Shown here piece by piece: positions 21,221-31,934 of a stretch of 64,000 bases of DNA (positions within the stretch are counted from its first letter, which is position 1; each line of letters opens with the position of its first letter). The notes under the pieces are model-generated. The model searched no databases. It had not been told where the DNA came from and worked only from the letters and a program-made list of their open reading frames with translations. Source of the DNA: Erpobdella octoculata (Eukaryota; Annelida; Clitellata; Hirudinida; Erpobdellidae); assembly GCA_963978895.1 (NCBI GenBank), contig OZ022239.1:14154566-14218565 (forward strand), read 5' to 3'. Both the position numbers and the translations under genes were made by a program.

Positions 21221-23699
21221 TATTTTGACGTTCAGCCAATATAGATCAAATAAATCACTTTTAACTTCGTAAAACCTACACTTAAATGACGAATAATTGC
21301 TTGATTGAAATGAAACAAGCAGCCGTTTATACAAACAGGGTATTATAATGAATAAAAATAACAAAAACGTTTGAAAGAAATATATCATGTTGTTTGTTTA
21401 TTTAATTTTGCTAGCCATTTCAACAACTGAAACGCATCGGCAATAACACTCGATGGTCCCTAGTAGACTGGTAGATCTAGCAGTTTTTCGAGGCAATATC
21501 GGAAATTTTAATAGACAAGCCAATTTTTATTCTATTCAATAGAGAATATGTTGTAGAATGTCTGTATGAAGATACCATGAATGAGCAGTTATGGTACTCT
21601 AGTTATTAATGATTTTAGGCGTACTCTTTTGTCTCATTACGTAAGACAATGTCGCGTTACGCGCAGTAACATATTTACTCGCTCAGCCAATAAGAATTCA
21701 ATAAAGGCTCGTTTTCTATGCTATATTTGCGTTGTCTTTGTATTCATTTTGCATTGCCGGTTTTATCGCGTTTGAATTCGATTTCTCTTCAATATCTTAA
21801 TTTATTATTTAAGCCTTCGATTTTGATTTGGACGATTTTGGATTCTTGGCAGCGTTTTTTTTAATTTCCTATTCATTTATATAGTTGTATAATTGTATAG
21901 TTTGTATAGCATAGTTTTTTCTTCGGTCAATCTTGTCTTGTCTTTTGTCAGTCATTCTGGTATTTTTTTTATTTTCTTTTATTCGTGTTATTACGTCTGT
22001 TAAGTTTGGTTATGGTAAGTTTGTATTGTAGTTAGCACATTTTTTAATCTAAATGTAACTAATATCGCAATGGAGTTCGTTGTGTGTAAATCTGCTACTG
22101 AAGACAAACTTAAAATAATCTAAATATTGAAACAAGATGGGAAAACTTCTCTATTGAATTCTGCAACTGTAATTGGAGATACAATTTTAATTGACAGTTT
22201 AACTCTATAAATGATGTTTGTATACATAAGTAAATAACAAAGCAAAGAAAAATAATCAGCCCAAACCTTGTGTTAGTTTTAGTTCTAGTAGCTAGCTGAT
22301 CTAGCTCCAATAAAAAGAATTTAAGATCTAGGTTTTCCACACAATAAACAATTATTCCAGCCAAATATAAAGTAGTTCAAAAATTATTCCTGGAAAGCTA
22401 CCTCAACTGAAAATGCATGATTTGAAAACTCATTTTCAGGAAATGAAATTGAAGTATTTCTTAGACAATGACAGATGGAGCTGGGAAAAATAGATTTTAA
22501 GTTGTGTCTCATTAATACTAACATAGAGGCAGAACCTGATAGCCCAGATAGCCTAATTATTGTATAAGTGGTAAATGTGAAATTTTTAAAAAAAGCCCAT
22601 GCTCTTTTAAAAGTTGTTCATGTTTTAAATATGAGCTACATTGTATCTGCCTGTAAATATTGCTATGGTAAAGTTTGTAATAAATCTCTTCATACTGATA
22701 ATCTTGAAGTAGATATGTTTAAGGGCAATATATGTGAAGGCCTGTATGAAAAAAACTGTTAAAATCGATGAGATACTATTTTAGTTAGGCTTGCCCAAAA
22801 TCAGTCTTTGTTGTTGGATGTATTTATTCTTTAAATTGGCAAAAAATTTGATGATTTTAAAACAGTTTTGAAGGTTCTTGTATAAGCTTGTAAATGTTGC
22901 TGTGACAAAGTTTAAGATAACTGACTTTATATTAGTGGTCTTGTAAATAATATCTATAATAGTAAAATATGTGTAAATGTCAGAGTTGGCCAATGTGAGC
23001 AGTTATTACATTTTTATTTAAAGTGATATATAGAAACTTATCAAGTTCTTGAGAAAATGTCTTCTTTGTTCTGCAGGGTTTTGATGGTTATTAATAACTT
23101 ATTAAAATAGCTCTTGTATCTACGTGTGTGAAGTTAGCCTCGAGGCTGGCAATGCTAATTAAAAAAAAAAAAAATTGCTTGCACTGGGGCTATGCTATAC
23201 ATTGTTGGATGGGGTATAAAAAATGAAATCGAATGGTATATTTGGATTGTCTTCGGTTCAACAAATAAAAAAGTTATAAGCGAAAAACGACGATTTTCCG
23301 CCGAAAATTGCATAAAATCAACATTGGCTCTTCTTTGAGAAAATCGATCTTTTTTTAAACTTCTGCACTGGGTATATCCGAGACGCTTGTTTTTAGATAA
23401 TTCAATATCAAATCCAACAATATAACTTTCGCTTCTCAAAGTTAATAAATAAAAAAGTTATCGAATAAATCGTCGGACCGTATACCAAAGAAACCGAGAA
23501 AGCGAAACATAAACAGACGCTGCGATTGGACAATCGAGTCTAGCTCACTGTGGCTAATTATGCAAAATATTCAAATATGCAAAGTAGCTACTCGTTAACA
23601 CGTTCAAATTTTATTTTTAAGAAACCTCTATTTAACTTAAATAATAAATATATATATATAAATATATAGTAGCCAAATTTTTTTTATTGTTTTTCTCGC

Positions 23700-23805
23700 T
23701 CCCGTTTCCTTCCCCGGTCGTTTTCACGATCCCGGTCGTTTTCACGATCCCGGTCACTCTCACGATCCCGGTCGCTCTCACGATCCCGGTCGCTTTCCCG
23801 ATTTT
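23700..23805. repeat. 18-bp CCCGGTCG minisatellite, left arm
   Basis: About five units of 'cacgatcccggtcgctct' type. They appear inverted in the right arm at about 24400-24510. The same unit family builds the Helitron-like elements at 36.4-37.7 kb, 60.8 kb and 63.5-64 kb, so this minisatellite has spread between element classes. Confidence 0.7.
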
Positions 23806-23938
23806 TAAGAAAATATATTGAAGTTTCGATTAAAAATTTTTATTAATGAAAATGTTTGTAAAAAAAAAATCTATTTAATAAAATCTAAGCATAGCATGCA
23901 GGTGAAGTGTTTCGTTTTGAACTCTTCATTCGAATACA

Positions 23939-24244
23939 TTAAAAATGTGCATTTTGGTGAACCCACCTTCTACATTTTTCACACTCCACCCAGTCCCCAC
24001 CTGCACCCTCTCCACCGGTCCCGCAATACAAACAATAATTTGTCATGCTGTCCGATGCCAGCATGATTTCTTTTAGCCACTCTTCCCTTTCACTATCGGG
24101 ATTAAAAGAACCACTCAGATCTTCTCCACGATCAAGCCTTCTAATAAAAACACCCACAAAAATACCACAATTATAGGCATCTTTTTGATACTTAGTCACG
24201 GGTGGCTTTTTAATGATTAAACGTGGATTTATAAAAAAAAGCAT
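23939..24244 (-). pseudogene. Ulp1-PHD fragment inside foldback element
   Basis: A 101-residue ORF with the end of an Ulp1/C48 peptidase ('KYQKDAYNCGIFVGVFI', containing the oxyanion Q and catalytic C) followed by the first half of a PHD finger (C-x2-C, C-x2-C, 'RRWVHQNA'). The last zinc ligands are lost after the His. It has the same domain order as the end of the gene at 5962-9161, but the two proteins are clearly different. The peptidase N-terminal half with its His is missing. Interpreted as what is left of a related transposase gene. Confidence 0.7.
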
Positions 24245-24985
24245 TATTTTTCATCTTATATAAAGTAGATACAAATTTAGTAAAATTAATTACAAATCGT
24301 ATTTCTTCCGGTTTTTCTCCATATGGATTATAAAAATAAATAGAATTGTCCTGGTTATCATAAATTTTTAATCGTAAACTTCAATATATTTTCTTAAAAA
24401 TCGGGAAAGCGACCGGGATCGTGAGAGCGACCGGGATCGTGAGAGTGACCGGGATCGTGAAAACGACCGGGATCGTGAAAACGACCGGGGAAGGAAACGG
24501 GAGCGAGAAAAACAATAAAAAAAATTTGGCTACTATATATTTATATATATATATTTATTATTTAAGTTAAATAAAGGTTTCTTAAAAATAAAATTTGAAC
24601 GTGTTAACGAGTAGCGACTTTGCATATTTGAATATTTTGCATAATTAGCCACAGTGAGCTAGACTCGATTGTCCAATCGCAGCGTCTGTTTATGTTTCGC
24701 TTTCTCGGTTTCTTTGGTATACGGTCCGACGTTTTATTCGATAACTTTTTTATTTATTAACTTTGAGAAGTGAAAGTTATATTGTTGGATTTGATATTGA
24801 ATTATCTAAAAACAAGCGTCTCGGATATACCCAGTGCAGAAGTTTAAAAAAAGATCGATTTTCTCAAAGAAGAGCCTATGTTGATTTTATGCAATTTTCG
24901 GCGGAAAATCGTCGTTTTTCGCTTATAACTTTTTTATTTGTTGAACCGAAGACAATCCAAATATACCATTCGATTTCATTTTTAC

Positions 24986-25190
24986 CAATGCTTTTATTAA
25001 CTCGTCGGCTCTGTTTCTCTGTCTGTTTCTCTGTCTGTTTCTCTGTCTGTTTCTCTGTCTGTTTCAAATCTTGCAATCAATTTTTGAGTCACTTCCTGAT
25101 GTTAGATTTTTTTCAAATTTTGCATACATGCTCAAGATAGAAGACAATGCAATATTCAATTATTAGTTTTACAATAAGTCAATTAATTTA
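24986..25190 (+). repeat. MITE C, truncated copy
   Basis: Starts ACCAATGCTTTTATTAACTC and contains an expanded TCTGTTTCTCTG microsatellite (25012-25063), then matches 25500-25625 and 44525-44650. It lies end to end with the fuller copy at 25437. Confidence 0.7.
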
Positions 25191-25195
25191 GTTAA

Positions 25196-25290
25196 TTTTC
25201 TTGAGGATTTTATCGAGGGGTTTCTTGAGGGTTTTCTTGAGGGTTTTCTTGAGGGTTTTCTTGAGGGTTTTCTTGAGGGTTTTCTTGACC
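25196..25290 (+). repeat. Minisatellite of CTTGAGGGTTTT units
   Basis: About seven copies of a 15-bp unit 'ttcttgagggttttc'. It resembles telomeric repeats only superficially: the period and sequence differ from TTAGGG. Confidence 0.85.
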
Positions 25291-25436
25291 ACAAAACGCT
25301 AACCGACTGGCAGACTATTTTACCAAGTTAACACGAACCACACTCACTGACCGCGATTCTCAAGCGTGTACGAAATTTTCATGAAAATAGTTGAGATATT
25401 TAAATTCGATGCTTTTTGATGATATTTTTATTATTA

Positions 25437-25788
25437 TTACCAATGCTTTTATTAACTCGTCGTCTCTGTTTCTCTGTCTGTCTGTTTGTTTCTCTGTCTG
25501 TTTCAAATCTTGCAATCAATTTTTGAGTCACTTCCTGATGATAGATTTTTTCAAATTTTGCATACATGCTTAAAATAGAAGACAATGCAATATTCAATTA
25601 TTAGTTTTACAATAAGTCAATTAATTTAGATAATTTTAATTAATTTCGATATTTCGATATAATTAAGATATTTCGACTTTAACATAAAATAAAAGAGTAA
25701 TATAAAAAAAAATTGATTGCAAAATTTGTGTTTTAATTACATATAAGAGCATTGGTTTTAAAAATTCGTTTTTAATTTACTTGTTTAT
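25437..25788 (+). mobile_element. MITE C, fuller copy
   Basis: About 340 bp nearly identical to 44483-44812. It begins ACCAATGCTTTTA and carries the inverted form TAAGAGCATTGGT near its end (about 25747-25759). It interrupts the right arm of the foldback element: the left arm runs uninterrupted from the sequence before it to the sequence after it. No ORF of interest. Confidence 0.75.
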
Positions 25789-27500
25789 ACCCCATCCAAC
25801 AATGTATAGCATAGCCCCAGTGCAAGCAATTTTTTTTTTTTTAATTAGCATTGCCAGCCTCGAGGCTAACTTCACACGCATCTTGTATCTTTCCTCCAGT
25901 TACACGTCTATTATTGTTGTAACAAGTTCTTCTGCACATGAGGATATTGCTAAGCATTGTCTCAATGTCAAAACTGTTTGCTTGTGTGTTATAATAAACA
26001 GCAAACAATTTGACTATGATATGATGTGCATTATTTATCTACAAATCCTCATAATCTACACTTCCCAGTTTACTTCAGCCAGCACGACAAAAGTTGTTAA
26101 CAGTGTCTCTGAATTAAATTAAAATTTGAAAATGTTTAAAGTGGTGTTAGTCAGTGTTGTTATAACTGTCTCTGAATTGAATTAAAATTTGACAATGTTT
26201 AAAGTGGTGTTAGTCAGTGTTTAGTGTTTAGAAGGTCTCTTCGGAAGCATTTAAGTGTCACAGCCAATGTAACAGCAGCTGGCAAACCATTCTCAGTCTG
26301 GCAATCCTGAACCTTCTGTCTACAGCACTCTTGATATGTGTGGTGGACACAAGAAGTAAAGTCATGGATGAAGATCTGAGTCTTCTGCTCGACTGAATTG
26401 TGCTCAATATAATAATTTTTGAAGCTAGATAACAGTTATTATTATAATTATTTAATAAGTTGAAACTTATACTTTGTTTTTAGAATTAAAATGTATGTTG
26501 TTCTAAAAACCAGTGTTTTATAAATTTCTTGTTTTTAAGATGTCTTCCTTTAAAAAGTGGTCAAAAGCATGGTCTTCCTTTAAAAAGTGGTACGATTCCC
26601 ATAACCGGCACCCCTTCAGCTATTTTCAAATAAGGTTGTGTTTTCAGGTTGCATTGCTTTTTAAATACTGGAGAATTTCGAAAACGTAGACTAGTTGAGT
26701 GTACATAATCGTTTATACATAGGAGTTAAACTAGTTTAAAGGCAGTTTAAGTCTGTTTAAGCCTTAAGCCTTTAAGCATTTGATAATCAACAACATTCTT
26801 CGTGCAGCTCCATAAGCAAACGGAAAATAAAAATTTCGTTAAAAAAACATAGAAATAAATAACTAAACTGTTTTATGAGCATTTGAGCGTAAAAAGTTTA
26901 AATTTCGTGGAGATAATTTGTAAATTAAGCGTCACTTTTTACGCAGAAATAGAAAAAGCTGGCTTTTGATTGGTTGGCGTTAATAAACAGATTCGCGAGT
27001 TTTGAGCAACTTCTTTTGCTAATAACTTTTTTTAGGGACCGATCTGTGTCTGGTATCTCTTTCCAGCTCTTAGTTATAATAAATACTATAGTTTAATGTA
27101 CATTTTGGCTTGTCTATTAAAATTTCCGTATCAAAAGCTAAATCTACCAGACTACTAGGGTAATGCAATAAATCAAGCTCAAAATATCTTTTTCTGCTAT
27201 AAAGCGTAACATAAAACAGTACATAGATTTATATAGATTCACTTATTTTTAAAAACTTGTTCATTCAAATCCCATATTTGTACTTTGACTAATTTGTAGA
27301 CTTTTAATTTTAAGATAATTCTCAGTATGAAAAAGCTCATTTTGATGATATTAATGCCAGATGCCAACGTCATGCTTTATAAACTTCCTATCCACAATTA
27401 GTTGAAACTTGGACTTCTAGATATATATTTCTTGGGTAAAAAGCTGGTTATTAAAAAAAATCACTTATTTTCTAAGTTCTTAAATATTTCTTTATTTAGC

Positions 27501-27545
27501 ACTAGCAAGGTTACCCGGCGTTTCCCGGTTTTTGAACAATTTTTC
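27501..27545 (-). repeat. Helitron-like 3' end fragment
   Basis: 'actagcaaggttacccggcg' followed by 'tttcccggtttttg' matches, on the minus strand, the CCGGG...CCCGG hairpin and CTAG end of the Helitron-like family at 36.4-37.7 kb. Only the end is recognisable. Confidence 0.5.
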
Positions 27546-27814
27546 TCGTTTTTGGAGCGTAACACATTGAGATTGTGTTACTATTCAATAAAATGTCAGT
27601 ATAATATAAATTCACACTTTCCAGCATATTAAAAAACATTAATGCCAGATGCCAGCTTCATGGTCTGGAAATTTGTTATCCACATTTAGTAGGAATTTGG
27701 TAAACAAACTGGAACAGCAACTGCGAGCAACAACATTATAAAACATGTTTTAAAAGTATATCTTTTCTTAAAAAAAAATCGAACAAACCTTCTCTACCTT
27801 AAAGGTAGTAGGGG

Positions 27815-28445
27815 AGATGGGGGCTTTTTGATCTCTTTTGAGGTTTTTTGGCGATAACAGTCAAGCCGTTCAAAAAATCTACTTTTTTTTGTTAATTACA
27901 GAGAGGAACATCTCTTCTATGTATTCAATTAGGTTTGACATTTTATAATGTAAGAGAACTATTTTTAAATTGAACTTTGATGCAAGCCCTAAAAAAGATC
28001 AAAGTGCCCCGCATATGGGGCACTATGATCCCCCCCATGGGGCACATTGATCCTAGGTAAAATTCAGTACGATCCCACATCCAGTTCTCTCAAAAAACAC
28101 ATGAAAACAGGTATAATAGCTTTTATTAATAATAATAATCATTAAAGTTATATAAATTCAACACATGTTAGGAAAAATGGATAAATCTCCTGCAAAGACC
28201 AAGTGACGACTGGCTCGAGCAGTCCCGCCATGATGAATTGGGTCTGGAAGTTTACAAACAATATCATCCTTTTCAAATTGGAATAATTCATCATTTGCAC
28301 AAATGAAAATATCAAATTATAGGACTACACTAAACCTCCAATGCCCGGAGAATGCGTACATTTAGTATCCTAGTACAAGGGGCACTTTGCTCAACAGATC
28401 AACGTACCCCATATTGGTACAGATCAAAGAGCCCCTATGACATGG
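27815..28445. mobile_element. Putative DNA transposon with GGGGGCTTTTTGATC ends
   Basis: 'gatgggggctttttgatc' near 27826 is matched inverted by 'gatcaaagagcccctatgac' near 28423, with further 'ggggcac...gatc' motifs inside (28012-28056, 28379-28410). Non-coding and about 0.6 kb. A target duplication was not identified. Confidence 0.5.
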
Positions 28446-28950
28446 ACCACGCTATAAATGGCGATATCTCATCAATAAATGTTGTTTGAGAATTAAAGTT
28501 TGCCATAAAATAAGCCTTAGACATGCGTTTATACAATCCAAAATTAATTTTCCCGAAAAAATGTTTATTTAATTTGTAATTACGGTTCTGTATAAGTATA
28601 ACACAGAGATCATGAAGTCGTTGTATAGACATTAGCGGTGCCACAGTCTGTGATACGTGTATCCGGGTGGTGCTGCTTAATGCTGATCACCAACTGCATG
28701 CGCCGGGCAGGTTGCTTCGTGTGTTGGGGTAGCTCTAGTTGCTTCTGAGCAACGGGATTTTACCCCTCACGACCATGAGGCTATTGGCCGCGAAAGTAGG
28801 CGATTTCGTCGCGCTCCGGGTCGATTCGTTGCAAGGTTGGCGTTTTCGTCGCGACTTCGCGATGAAAATGCTTACGCGACGAAATGGCTTTCGCGACCAC
28901 ATGGCCGGGATTAGACTGTGTCTGTTCTTTGGGTAAAGAAATGTAGGTTG

Positions 28951-29189
28951 TGTAATGTCGTAGTGTGTGATGTATGATGCATGCATGGACTCCGGTCATT
29001 GTTGTATGGATGCAGAGGGAGAACAGGCTATAAAAGGAAGCGTAGCTTGCCTGTAAGGACATTCACATTCATATTCACGTTCGCATTGATGTTCTGATTC
29101 TGATTCTTATATTCGTATTCGTTCGTATATCGGTTAATAAAGTTATCTGTTGCTTTGTGTAGATTATATCGTAATCTAAAAACATTACA
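28951..29189 (+). repeat. 5' LTR
   Basis: 239 bp, TGTAATG...CATTACA. It contains a TATA-like 'ggctataaaagg' (about 29028-29039) suited to the Pol II promoter and 'gttaataaagtt' as a likely polyadenylation signal. It has one more 'attcac'-type repeat than the 3' LTR. Confidence 0.92.
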
Positions 29190-29319
29190 TTGGCGACGAG
29201 GATTCGTAAACGAACTTTCGCGAACAGTTTGATAATTTTTTTCTGTCGATAAACTCCGAAGAATCTATTATCGTTTTCATCGCTTAAACAGTTTAGTTCG
29301 CAATATCAACTAATCAACT

Positions 29320-29835
29320 ATGGCTGAAGCTTTACCATCGTTTCCATCATTCGCTGTCAGTTCGGAAGAGTCTGCAGGAATTCGATGGACGAAGTGGATT
29401 TCTAGATTTCGCAACCTGCTAGTAGCCGTCAACATCGTCGACGATAGAAGACAAAAAGCTCTTCTGCTCCACTACGCCGGGGAGGAAATCAACGAAATTT
29501 TTGATACTCTGCCAGACGCCGAAGCCGCCGATGGAGAGAGTCACTTTGAAAAAGCCGTCACAGCTCTCAACAGGTATTTTACACCAAGGCAGAACACAGA
29601 GTTTCAGATATACACGTTTCGTCAATCAAAGCAGCTCACTGGCGAATCACTACCAGCTTACTACACGCGTCTCAAACAGCTCTCAACAACATGTGCTTTT
29701 GAAAACGTCGATCGCGAGATCAAAACCCAAATTATTCAAAGTTGTTCGTCAAACACGTTACGCCGCAAAGCTTTGTGCGAACCAGATATGACTCTTGCAA
29801 AACTGCTAGACATCGGTCGAAGTTTGGAGCTGTAA
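29320..29835 (+). CDS. Gypsy-type Gag, capsid part
   Basis: 171 residues from the first ATG after the 5' LTR. It resembles the capsid region of Gypsy/Mag-type retrotransposons: a W-x2-W pattern near 'IRWTKWISRFRNLL', then 'KALLLHYAGEEINEIFDTL', 'ALNRYFTPRQN' and 'FRQSKQLTGESLPAYYTRLK', which form the helical capsid that packages element RNA. The ORF ends in TAA at 29833-29835, but the same frame stays open downstream into the zinc knuckles and protease. The stop is therefore either a mutation or a programmed readthrough site. Confidence 0.9.
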   Translation: MAEALPSFPSFAVSSEESAGIRWTKWISRFRNLLVAVNIVDDRRQKALLLHYAGEEINEIFDTLPDAEAADGESHFEKAVTALNRYFTPRQNTEFQIYTFRQSKQLTGESLPAYYTRLKQLSTTCAFENVDREIKTQIIQSCSSNTLRRKALCEPDMTLAKLLDIGRSLEL

Positions 29836-29838
29836 GAC

Positions 29839-30993
29839 ATGTATGCAAAGCACATTGAGAACGAGCAGCAGGTGAACAAAATCGATTTAAAACAAAAACT
29901 GAACCATGCGAACAACTCAAAGAATAAAACAGACGACGTGAGGTGTCGGAATTGTGGTGGTCCATGGCCACACCAAAATGGAAAAGCATCGTGTCCGGCG
30001 CATGGTAAATCTTGCAATTCATGCCAGAAATTGCATCATTTTGCGTCACAATGTCGCTCAAAAGATGGCACATCACGACACGGCAACAACGACTCACAAC
30101 ACAGATTGCATCGTGGATCACAAAGTAGACCGCCGAACACACGATATAACAACCATCATCGCATTCGTCACGTCGATGCCGACGTAAACATCTGTAAACA
30201 TTCATCGGACATCTGTAAACATTCGCCTGAACAGGATCGGCATGTTTATGCTCTGAATGTTTATTCGAACCGACTAAGTGTCAGAAATAGTTTACCACAT
30301 TTTCAAGTTAATATAAACGACACCGTCATTGAAGTCATCGCAGACTCAGGGGCAAGTGTAAGCGTAATGAGCCAGCGCGATTTTAGCAGGATTAAACCTA
30401 CGCCGCAATTACACGTAAACAATAAACACGTGTTTGCCTACTGTGCGCAAAATCCCCTCAAGGTATTAGGAACATTTTGTGTTAATGTTCGGTACAAGGA
30501 CCGATCGTACGATACGCTGTTCTACGTAATCAATGGCAATGAAGGGTCTCTGCTAAGCTGGGAGGCATCTCAAGCGTTACATCTTCTCCATGTCGTAAAA
30601 CCGATCAGTGAACGTACGACACCTAGCGATCAAATTGTCCATGAGCTCGTGACAGAATACGCTGATCTATTCGGTGGTGTTGGTAAACTGAAAGACTTTC
30701 AAGTCAAACTGCACATCGACGACACCGTACAACCAGTCGCACAGCCTCATCGTCGTGTACCATTCCATGTTCGTCAACAGCTAGAGGATAAGCTCAAGCA
30801 CGACGAAGAACTTGAGATCATTGAAAGGACCGAAGGAGCTACTCCGTGGAAACCAGATGAAAAAGATGTTATAATAGAAAAACTCAAGAAAGAAAGAGAT
30901 GAAGCTTTGCAACAGTTACGAATTGCAAAAACTCACGTTGAAAACGAATCTGATAACATAAAAAAAACTGTACGCCTTGTTTTTACAATATGA
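29839..30993 (+). pseudogene. Gag zinc knuckles, aspartic protease, then unrelated coiled coil
   Basis: Same frame as Gag. CCHC-like knuckles (C-x2-C and C-x2-C...H...C clusters within about residues 35-75) bind RNA. A retropepsin follows with its active site in 'VIADSGASVSVMS' (D-S-G). Next comes the linker before reverse transcriptase ('LFGGVGKLKDFQVKLH', 'ERTEGATPW'). At about 30853 the expected reverse-transcriptase sequence is replaced by a charged coiled coil ('EKLKKERDEALQQL'). The frame ends after an A-run near 30960, where a one-base shift moves the coiled coil into another frame. Protease plausible as read; polymerase absent. Confidence 0.85.
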
Positions 30994-31367
30994 AGACAAA
31001 AATAACAAATTACAGCAACAACTTGATGAAACTAAAAACCAACTCCAGAGTAAAACAACCAGCAAAGATGATAACATAAATACTCGATCAACAACATCTA
31101 CGACAATTTCGCACGACAATGAAAAAGATGATGATGCGGTTCGAGAAGTTAAAGAAGACAAAAGCGATGACACGCTGGAGTCAAAGGCACGATTCAGTTT
31201 GTCATTAGAAAATAACGAAACAAAGGGCGATTCGTTCTGGGAACTTCAGGAAATAAACAAAAGTTTGGAATGCAAACTCGAAATCAGAACTAAAAACTTT
31301 CAAAGAGAAAATCACAAAAAAACAACAGAAAGGTTGACAGTCACGTCGAAAAATCATTCCATGATCA
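30853..31367 (+). other. Captured coiled-coil segment inside LTR element
   Basis: About 515 bp that do not look like retrotransposon sequence. Translation across a frameshift near 30965 gives heptad-like, K/E/Q-rich sequence ('YEDKNNKLQQQLDETKNQ', 'WELQEINKSLECKLE') with acidic and serine/threonine-rich linkers. After it the tail of the retrotransposon polyprotein resumes. It could be a host cDNA fragment taken up by template switching; the source gene is not recognised. Limits are approximate. Confidence 0.55.
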
Positions 31368-31637
31368 TTGATCACTGCGGAACGCAACACGGACAGACAA
31401 TCAGTTACCCGCAACTCGTCATTCTTCAAGCATCTGGATAAGCGATTATCGAACTGTGCACAGACTAAAGAGCTATCTGAAGACCTGGTGGAAGAGGATA
31501 TCGCACCTAGCGACACTATCATACCGCAAGCTGTTGTAGAAGACCAGCCCAGCCTACAGCCAGTTCAAAACAGTGCGAGACACTCCAAGCGTGAACACAG
31601 ACTGCCTGCCCGATTTGCGGATTTTGTTTTGAACTAA
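31368..31637 (+). pseudogene. C-terminal tail of Gypsy-type polyprotein
   Basis: A 90-codon open frame with 'SVTRNSSFFKHLDKRL' and ending 'REHRLPARFADFVLN', typical of the last residues of Gypsy-type integrase/Pol before the polypurine tract. The catalytic integrase core is not present. Confidence 0.7.
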
Positions 31638-31701
31638 CTTTTGCTGTTTTATTTTTGTTCCGCTTTAGTGCAGATGTTTTGTTCTCCAAGAAGGGGAGGG
31701 A

Positions 31702-31934
31702 TGTAATGTCGTAGTGTGTGATGTATGATGCATGCATGGACTCCGGTCATTGTTGTATGGATGCAGAGGGAGAACAGGCTATAAAAGGAAGCGTAGCTTG
31801 CCTGTAAGGACATTCATATTCACGTTCGCATTGATGTTCTGATTCTGATTCTTATATTCGTATTCGTTCGTATATCGGTTAATAAAGTTATCTGTTGCTT
31901 TGTGTAGATTATATCGTAGTCTAAAAACATTACA
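31702..31934 (+). repeat. 3' LTR
   Basis: 233 bp, nearly identical to the 5' LTR except for a 6-bp deletion in the 'attcacattcat' block and a few substitutions. Followed by the GGTTG target duplication. Confidence 0.92.

Larger units (their letters stand above)
23121..25880. mobile_element. Foldback Mutator-like element with Ulp1-PHD cargo
   Basis: Flanked by a perfect 9-bp direct repeat TCTTGTATC (23112-23120 and 25881-25889). The empty site is visible in repeat A copy 1, where sequence corresponding to both flanks is joined. Inverted ends of about 100 bp include a poly-A/poly-T run and 'gttagcctcgaggctggcaa'. Long inner arms (about 23220-23840 and 24375-24990) are inverted copies, so the unit can fold on itself. 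The centre carries the Ulp1-PHD remnant and the right arm carries MITE C. A 9-bp duplication with long inverted ends points to the Mutator superfamily. Confidence 0.8.
21461..27163 (-). repeat. Repeat A, copy 2 (inverted), with terminal inverted repeats
   Basis: Reverse-complement copy of 14613-17376 plus 33248-33780. Its ends are themselves inverted: CCTAGTAGACTGGTAGATCT at about 21460 and the reverse complement of CCTAGTAGTCTGGTAGATTT at about 27144-27163, each followed inward by a shared 'aaattttaatagacaagcc' block. This defines repeat A as a DNA transposon of about 2.9 kb once the foldback insertion (23121-25880) is removed. It has no recognisable transposase. Confidence 0.7.
19969..28910. 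mobile_element. Mutator-like element with long inverted ends
   Basis: About 19969-20300 and 28570-28910 are inverted copies of each other, with shared blocks such as 'cgcgaaagccatttcgtcgc' and 'cctactttcgcggccaatag'. Long inverted ends are typical of Mutator-like elements, and a Mutator-type transposase remnant lies inside at 20611-21220. The element is flanked by a direct repeat of about 50 bp of the surrounding MITE (about 19917-19968 and 28910-28950, continuing at 31935), much longer than the usual 9-bp duplication. It contains repeat A copy 2. Confidence 0.65.
28951..31934 (+). mobile_element. Gypsy-type LTR retrotransposon, internally rearranged
   Basis: LTRs at 28951-29189 and 31702-31934 both begin TGTAATGTCG and end CATTACA. 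The element is flanked by a perfect 5-bp duplication GGTTG (28946-28950 and 31935-31939). A primer-binding-like TGGCGACGAGG follows the 5' LTR and a purine-rich tract (about 31689-31701) precedes the 3' LTR. Gag, zinc knuckles and protease are present. Reverse transcriptase, RNase H and most of integrase are missing, replaced by a coiled-coil segment. The LTRs differ mainly by one 6-bp indel, so the insertion is young. Confidence 0.92.

Noticed and set aside
25196..25290. Telomere-like TTGAGGG repeats
   Set aside because: 15-bp period and wrong motif; embedded within a transposon.
28951..31934. Considered an endogenous retrovirus
   Set aside because: No envelope gene and a Gypsy/Mag-like Gag-protease layout; it is better described as an LTR retrotransposon.
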